This document shows positions 47,122 to 56,100 of a stretch of 64,000 nt of DNA, in pieces. The notes under the pieces are model-generated. The model was given only the letters and a program-made list of their open reading frames with translations. It was not told the origin of the DNA and did not search any database. The stretch lies in NCBI RefSeq assembly GCF_014633365.1, contig NW_026267106.1, positions 1 to 64,000 of the forward strand, in the 5' to 3' direction. Origin of the DNA: Diospyros lotus (Eukaryota > Streptophyta > Magnoliopsida > Ericales > Ebenaceae). How positions within the stretch are numbered: position 1 is the first letter of the stretch; every line of letters begins with the position of its first letter. A program made the translations under genes and the position numbers.

Positions 47122-50100
47122 ATGGCGGGTTTTGCATCCAAAAGCTACTTTCTTCTTTATATGATGGCTGTCTTGCCAGCAGTGCTGTGTCATAGCAGCA
47201 AGGGCAACTATATAACCTCTAGAGCAACTTACTACAGCACCTCTGATGGATTGGGCACTCCAAGTATGTATCCATTTTCACTACACTTTCAGATGAAACA
47301 ATTTTTCCGTTTCAAAAATGAGCTTTGATCGAGAGATTATGTTTTTGTACTAGTTATATAAGATTGTTTCTGGAGTATTTGTCTCCAAAGCATTTCTAAT
47401 ATATTTCATAAATTATGCTCATTTGAACTTCAAAATTATCCCACGTCCAAACCCATGGAATCTTCAAAGTTTATATCATTTGGTTTTGGGAACAGTGAAA
47501 GCACAAAATCTCTTATCAAACAATGTTTGTCACTTTTTCCCATAAATATATATGAATATATCTCTTCATAATATAGTTGTTAAGTATTGTCTGCTTATTA
47601 ATGATATAACTGCATGTTGTGGGGTTAATTAATTTATTAATGTATGTTATTTAAGCTGGAGCTTGTGGGTATGGTGAATATGGAAGAACTGTCTACAGTG
47701 GCAATGTGGGAGGGGTCTCTAACCTTTACAGGGATGGGTTAGGCTGTGGCGCTTGCTATCAGGTAATAATACATGTAACTTAATTCATCAAAGCTAATTT
47801 AAAATCTGCAAGAGAGATAGTTTAAGTAAATGGCCCTTCCTATAATTCCATCCTTTTTTTCTGCTGGGATAACTAATTAAGGAAACTTGTTTGTGTTACA
47901 AAAATAATAATAATGATAATAATAAAACATAATAGGTGAAGTGCAAGATCCCAGGGCTTTGCACTGCGGATGGAGTGCAGGTGGTGGCAACAGACTATGG
48001 CGCAGGAGACAACACAGACTTCATCCTCAGCAAGCACGCCTTCGCCGCCATGGCTAGACCCAAAGCAGACTCCAAGCTGTTTGCTTATGGCGTTGTTCCC
48101 GTAGATTACGCGAGAGTTCCTTGCAGCTATCCAGGCCATACCCTGGCAGTGATGATCAATACGCAGAGCAGGTTTCCTGATTACCTAGCCATAGCCTTGG
48201 TTTACCAAGCTGGAAAATGTGACATTACTGCTGTTCAAATTTGGCAAGTAAGTCCACTAACTAAACATTTTAATTTGCATAAAAAATTGAAGGCATCATA
48301 CATTATTCTTAGTGATGATACTGGACCGATCACCGAGGTCTGCCTCGAACCAAGTACCTGCAGGGGCGGGGCTGTAATCCCCCGGGAGAACTCCGACGCT
48401 CAAGTCAGTAGAAGAAATATGCCCAAAATAGAAAATTGAACCAGTAGTCAGATGATCCGTACCTGTAGAAGTCGATATCTATTTAAAGATGGGGTAAAGC
48501 ACACATTGAAGGGATAAGATAAGTCTTGAACCAGACGTTGGAGAGAATCTCGATTAACTGGGTCAGCCTTGTTCAAAATTAAATATGAGATAAATGATGA
48601 AGATATAGGTGATACGTGGCACTTTTTGGGGCCGGCACGTGGCGGCACCACATTGGAGATCTCCAAGGGTAGTATAGTATTTTTGCCCTTAGTAAAATAT
48701 TCCCTCATCACTTGCCCCCCAACTCCTTGAGCTGCGAGGGAGAGGAGCTCGGGCAGCTGAAGGAGTAGTCTTCTCAATTTTTCCTGAAAAAAGAGATTTT
48801 ACCAAAAAGATAAATGAATAAGATTAAAAAGCTCTATTATTGGCTTTGTTGGCTCGCTTCCCAACTAAACATCCCATCCCCACTCCCCATGGCCCTCCAA
48901 GAATTCTATAAAAAGGGGGGTGGGGATGGTCCCCTCTTCACAAACACTATTGGAGTGGAAACATAAGGTAAGAGATCTTTCATCCTCCTCTTTTTTCTTT
49001 TTTTTTTTCTTTTTTTTTTTTTTTGCTTTTTCATTTCAGTTTTTTTTTTTTTTTTAAAAGAACTTCTTCATTTGCGTGGCCGAGACCAGAGGTCTCGGCC
49101 ACGTTTGGTCTAGGAGGCGCGGGCTGAGGCCGCGCGGGCCCCGGCCGCGCGGCTTGCCTGCGCGCGCGGGCCGAGGCCGCGCTGGCCGAGCCCTCGCGCC
49201 TCGGCCGTGGGTGCGCGGCTTGCCAGCGCGCGGGCCGAGGCCGCTTGCCCGCGCGCGCGGGACTCCTTGTCCCCCTTTTTTTTTTTTGTTTTTTTTTTTT
49301 TAAGAGGCCCTTGGTCTCGACTTTGAGACCTCTTTTCCCCTTATCCCCCTTTTTTTTCCTTTTGTGCAGGATTCTCACGGGGCTCGAGAGATTCTAAGTG
49401 GTGCCTTCAAGTTCATCAAGGGACGGACCGGCTCCCTCTTAAGGGTTCTCTCGTGCGTTTTTCTTCCATCCTTGGAAATCTTCTCATCACCCGGTATTCC
49501 TTTGCCTCCCTTCTCTTATTTTTTGTGGCTTTTTCTTGTCTCTCTTCCCCATGTCACGTTGCTTTGGTAAGTCAATCTCCATGGTCTCCTCTAGCAACTC
49601 AGATGGGAATAGCTCGGACCCTTCCAGCTCCTCTAGCTCCTCTTCTCAGTCTGGTAGGCAAATAGGAGACGCTGGGACCTCTCGACCTCGTCCTCATGCC
49701 CTATCTTTTGATAATGATACCGACACAGAGTTAGAGCTCCACCATAACGGTCTCCCTGATGACCTAACCCCTGCCTATTCTTCCTTGTCCGAGGATGAGG
49801 TCTCTGGACTCGCCCGGAAATATCATCTCCCCGTTACGGGCTATTGGTATTCTACACCCTCCAACTTTAGAGCCCATCAATCCCCTCCGAGGGCTTTAAC
49901 CATCTATGAAACCTCTCTTGAAGCAGGGTGTCGGTTCCCTTTCGAAAGCACCCTTGCCGAGATCTTTCGACTCGTAGGGTTATCCCCTTCTCAACTAGTG
50001 CCCAACGGGTGGAGGAACTTAGTATCTTTCGTCATATGTTGTCGGGGGAGAGGTATTGTCCCCAAAGCTAAACTCTTTTTAAAATTATTTCGCCTCGTAT

Positions 50101-53100
50101 GTGTTGATAAGTCCGAGTTTCGCTATTCTTTCATGGCATACCCTGGCTGTAAGTTTCTCGTAGACACCCCGTCCTCCTTAAAAGGTTGGAAAAATCGATA
50201 TTTTTTTATGGGATCCGGCTCCGCTACTATGGGTGTGCCCACTGCCTGGCGTCGGCCTTCCCGTAAGAATTTCCCTCGTGAAATGACCCCTTTAGAGAGG
50301 AGGGACGCCGAGCTTTTGATGGGTTTGGAGCACGTCAGTACCGCTAGGTTGATTAACGAACAAACCCTGTTTCTTGGGGGTCTATGTCGATACCCCTGCC
50401 CAGCAGCCGACACTCCCTTAGGTTGATTTTTTTTTCGTTCTCTCGCTCCGCTTCTTGCTTCTAATTTCTGCTTGCTTCCTTATTCTGACATTTGATCTTA
50501 TTTTGCTTTGCAGCCAAGATGATCGATGATGCGGAGTTGTGGGGGACCGACAAACAGGCTGCTGAAGAGGCCAAACGGGCCCGGAAGAATGCCAAGAGGC
50601 ATACTCGAGACTCTAGGCTCCCACCTCGGCACAAGAAATCAAAAGCGTCTGGGTCCCGCTCTTCTCTGCCCCACACCGAGACAGGAGGCTCTCAGGGCAC
50701 CGAGCCCTTCTCTGACCTGCTTGAAGAAGAGGCGCCTATTCCCGCCAGGGCTCTTCACCGACTCAACTGGAATGTCCATGAAACAGACCACAGCAGCGAG
50801 GCTTGGGTGGCGACTCAGCTTATTCAGGGCCTTCCCACTCGGGCAGACATGGAGGGGGCTGCCGACCTGACTTCGGAGACCTTGGAGTCTTGCTACGGCC
50901 AGGGCTTGGTTCAGGTTAGCCCTTCGGACTTTTTAATATAGAGAACTCTCGTCCCCTATATTCTAACTTTGTGCTATTCGAACAGAGTATTGTCGCTCAT
51001 AACGAGCTCCAAAGGCGAATGGCGAGAAATTCACAAAGGATGTTGGAGATGGATAATGCTCTTGCCGAGTGCCATAGAACCATCGAGCAGCGGGACGAGG
51101 ATCTGAGGGCTCAACATCAACGAAACGAGGAGCTTGAGGGACGCTTTCAGGGGCTCGAGATTAGCCACCAGGCCCTGGAGGAAGAGTTAGGACGGACTCG
51201 GGAGCGCAACCGGGAGCTTGAAGAGAAGTATGCCAACCCCACCCAACTCCCTGAGGTGAGAGGATTTATTAGGCATGAGCTGCAAGGGGTATGGAAGAGA
51301 GGTTTCACTCGCTGCAAGGAGGAGGTGCAAAGAGCCTATCCCGACCTCAGTTTTGCTCCCATTAGGTCCATGGAGGATGTGATCGCCGAGCTCAGCCGAG
51401 CATCATCCTCCCAAGCCCCAGCAAACGAATCCGAGGAGTTCGAAGAAGAAGAAACCTAGTTGTTCGTTGCATGTATCTTCTTTCCCCAAGTTTGGGTTAT
51501 ATTGGACTTCTGATCTTTCATTGAATAAAAATGCTTCGAAGTTATGCCTTTTTTGTAATAGTTTGAGCCAAGTGATCTCTGTTACCTGATTTCTTGCTCC
51601 TCCATTTTGCTTTTATTTTAGGGGTGGCCCCCTTGGGGCCATATCTGACCCTTGACTCTTCCTTTTTATTAGGGGTGGTCCCCCCGAGGCCACATTTGAC
51701 CCGTGAGTTTTCCTTTTTATTAGGGGTGATCCCCTAAGGCCATATTTGACCCTTGACTCTTCCTTTTTATTAGGGGTGGTCCCCCGAGGCCACATTTGAC
51801 CCTTGACTCTTCCTTTTTATTGGGGGTGGTCCCCCGAGGCCACATTTGACCCTTGACTCTTCCTTTTTGCCTCTTGCCTCATCTCCTTATTGTTTTTTAT
51901 ATTCCGTAGGACAGTCTGCACATATAAAAAGAACAATAATGAGGTTTTATTGAGAAACATACATAGCTTCAAGATCCTTGGGGGTAACCCATTATTGATA
52001 AAATTTTCTCAAGTTCTGAATATTCCACGCATTCTTTATCGGAGTGCCGTCCATAGTTCCAAGCCGGTATGCCCCAGGGCTGAGGGTCTCGGTAACCCCG
52101 TAGGGGCCTTCCCAAGTCGGCGACAACTTGTTGGAGTCTCGGGGGTTGCTCACACTTGCTCGTCGAAGGACCAGATCGCCAGGTAGAAAACTCCGAGCTT
52201 TCACCCTTCGATTGTAGTACCTCTCAATTCGCTGATTATAAACCGCTTGACGGACCCTTGCTTCGTCCCGAAGCTCCTCTACTGTATCTAAATTATTCCT
52301 CAAGGCTTGTTCATTGGATTTTGGATCAAAATGCTCCACCCTAAAAGTTGGAATCCCTATCTCTACCGGGATAACGGCCTCTGAACCGTAACATAAGTTG
52401 AATGGGGTCTCTCCGGTGGACCCCCTCCTCGTGGTCCGGTAAGACCAAAGGATGCTCGGTAACTCGTCCACCCAACTTCCATCTGCCTTGTCAACTCGAG
52501 CTTTTAATCCGTGGAGCATAGTCCTATTAGCAAGCTCGATCTGTCCGTTAGCCTGTGGATGAGCTACTGAGGTGAAGTGTTGCTTGATCCCCAATTCTTG
52601 ACACCATTCCTTGATCATCCGATCCGTGAATTGGGTCCCATTATCTGAAACAATCACCCGCGGGATCCCGAACCGACAAACCACGTTCTTCCATAAAAAT
52701 TGCTTCACTTTTCGCGCCGTGATGGAGGCCAGGGGCTCGGCCTCTATCCATTTGGAGAAGTAATCTATCGCCGCGATCAAGAATTTTACTTGACCTGCGG
52801 CAGGCGGGAACGGACCCAGAATATCAATTCCCCATTGGGCGAAGGGGCACGGCTGAACCAGGTGGGTGAGCATGGCGCTAGGAACATGAATTAGGTTGGA
52901 GACCCGTTGGCATCTTTCACATTTCTTGACCAGCTGCTCTGCGTCAGACACCATAGTCGGCCAGTAGTACCCTTGTCGAAGGGCTTTCTGATAAAGAGTT
53001 CGGGCTCCTATGTGACTCCCACATATTCCCTCATGGATCTCTCTTAAAACATAGTCAGCCTCACGTGGTTTTACGCACTTCAAGAGTGGTTGAGTGAAGG

Positions 53101-56100
53101 ATCTCTTGTACAACTCTTCGTTGATTAGTATAAATTTCTGGGCCCTTCTTTTTAGCTCCCGGGCCTCTAAGTCATTCTCTGGTAGCTCTCCATCCTTCAA
53201 ATAACTAACAAAAGGGTCCATCCAACTTGGCTCTAGATCGAGACATAGCTGCTCCATCATCTCATCAATGCTTCTATGAGGTAATGTCTCGATAAGAATC
53301 TGTCTAGAATTGGTTGGAAAAGAGGCCGATGCGATCCGGGACAAGGTGTCTGCTTCCATATTCTGGGATCGAGGCACATGCTCAATCTTTACAGATTGAA
53401 AACGACTCATCAGTTCCTGAACGAAAACCAAATATTTGGACATGTGGTCCTCTCTAGCCTCGTATTCTCCCTTCACCTGCTGAACAACAAGGTTAGAATC
53501 AGATTGTATGTTGAGATGCTTCGCCCCAAGCTGTGCGGCGAGCCTCAACCCGGCTATGAGGGCCTCGTACTCTGCCTCATTGTTAGACGCCCGAAACTCA
53601 AAATGCAGAGCGTATAACCAGGACTGACCCTCAGGGCTCTTTATCATTAGCCCAGCTCCTCCGCCTGCAGAGTTTGAGCTGCCATCCACTGCCAACATCC
53701 ATGGTCCTAGGCTGTCTTCTGGAGGTCCGCCAAGCCCAAATCCTTCGGCGATGAAATCAGCTAAGGCCTGGGCCTTAATAGCTGACCGAGGTCGATACTC
53801 TATGTCGAATGCTGTTAACTCCATTGACCACTTCAACATTCTCCCTGAGAGCTCTGGCTTCCCCAAAATCTGCCTTAGAGGCTGGTCAGTAAGCACGATG
53901 ATAGAATGCGCCTGGAAGTAGGGTCGTAACTTTCTCGCTGAGACGACCAGGGCAAATGCTAATTTCTCCATGGGGGAATACCGAGCCTCTGCCTCTTATT
54001 TTCTTCACGCACCAGTACCGAGCTCACTGCCTCTTCTGCCACGGCCAAGTAGAGGTATAGCGGCTCACCCATCTTTGGCTTAGTAAGGACTGGCGGTGAG
54101 GCTAGACATTCCTTGAGCTCGTTAAAAGCCTCCTGGCACCCAACGTCCCAGACAAAATCTTTGGTCCTGGATAGGGCTTTGAAAAAAGGGAGGCCCTTTT
54201 CTGCCGATCGGGAGAGAAATCTGCCCAGAGCCGCTATCCTTCCAGTGAGTTGCTGGACCTCCTTAATACTTCTCGGGGTCGGCATGTCTAGTATCGCCTT
54301 AATCTTCTCAGGATTCACCTCTATCCCACGATGATGCACGATATACCCAAGGAACTTTCCTGCAGAGACACCAAAAGCGCATTTAGAAGGATTAAGTTTC
54401 AATTGGAACCTGCGCAAGGTTTTGAAGCACTCTTCTAAATCTGTCGGATGCTCCTCTGCCAGCAGGCTCTTCACTAGCATATCATCCACATAGGCTTCCA
54501 TGTTGCGACCCAATTGGTCCTGAAAGAGCCTATTCACGAGCCGTTGGTATGTAGCCCCTGCATTTTTTAAGCCAAAAGGCATAACAGTATATCAATAAGT
54601 ACCCCGATCAGTGACGAATGCTGTCTTCTCCTGATCTTCTTTATGCAACGGGATCTGATGGTATCCCTGAAAAGCATCTAGGAAACTCATGAGGTGGCAT
54701 CCGGCCGTGCCATCAATTAGGGCATCGATCCGGGGAAGTGGGTAACTATCTTTTGGGCAAGCCTTATTCAGGTCAGTGAAATCAATACACAACCTCCACT
54801 TACCTTCCCCCTTAGGAACCAAAACCACATTGGCGAGCCATTCGGGATAATCGACCTCCCGAATATATCGTGCCGCCATTAGTTTTTCCACCTCAGCCTC
54901 TATGGCCCTTGCCCTATCTGGGGCGAAATTTCTTTTCTTCTGTATGACAGGTCGGTACCCCCGCTTCACTCCCAAACGATGCGTCATTACTGCCGGGTCT
55001 ATGCCTGGAATGTCGTGGACTGACCATGCGAAAATATCTGCATATTGGCGAAGAAGGGATACAATCCGAGTCCGAATAGGGTCTTTCAATTGGGCGCTCA
55101 CCCTTACGCATCTATCGACTCTGTCCGGGTCCAATGGTACCTCTACAAGCTCATCTACTGGCTCAGCAGTCTTTGGGTCTTCTGGACCTTCTAGTAAAAA
55201 ACTGACAGTGGCGGGAGGGGAAATCCCGACCCCCCCCACAGTAGGGCTCCGTCTCCGTCTTGAATCCTCTTGCGGCTCTAACTACTCATGCACAACACCC
55301 TTAGCTGTGCTGATGGATGCCATGTAACATTCCCGGGCAGACCTTAGGTCTCCTCTGACTTCTCCAACCCCCGCCGCAGTGGGGAACTTAAGCACCATGT
55401 GATAAGTACTCGGCACAGCCCGCAGAGCATTTAGCCCCGATCTTCCGAGGATCATATTGTAGGCCGAGGGGACATCCGCTACCAAAATGTCTAACATGAC
55501 CTGGGCAAACCGAGAACCCTTTCCAAGGGTCAACAAGAGCTGGAAGACACCATCCGCATATACCACTTCCCCGTCGAATCCAATCAAGGGGACACGAGCG
55601 GGCTTCAACTGTTCCATTTCGTATCCCATACCTAAAAAGGCTCGCCGATATAAAACTTCAGAAGAGCTCCCCGGGTCCATGAGAATCCGCCGACGCTCCC
55701 ATTTTCCCAATTTTGCTGTGATGACTAGCGGATCATTAGAAACTGGATATCCGGGCAAGTCATCATCGGTAAAGGAGATAACATCCCCTGGTCGAGCCCT
55801 TTTGACTCCCGGACGTCGATGCAGATCAGAACTCTCCCCCGACTCTTTGCCTGGCACCACCCCAGCCGCTAGAGTATGAAAAATCAACTGTTGCGGAGGA
55901 CTCCCATCCCCCTGGCGATTCTGTCTCCGGGGCGGGGTTCTGGTTCTGCGTCGTTCCTGAGATCTACCGCGCCTGCGAGAGGGGCTCCCCGATCCCCTTC
56001 GTTCACCCCTTTGTGGTTCTGTATCCTTAGCTACAAACCTCCTCAGGAAACCTCGATTGATGAGCTCCTGGATCTCTTCTTTGAGTTGATGGCACTCCTC

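Noticed and set aside
49031..49378. ORFs on both strands in Ala/Arg/Pro-rich DNA
   Set aside because: GC-rich low complexity between poly-T tracts in a predicted leader intron.
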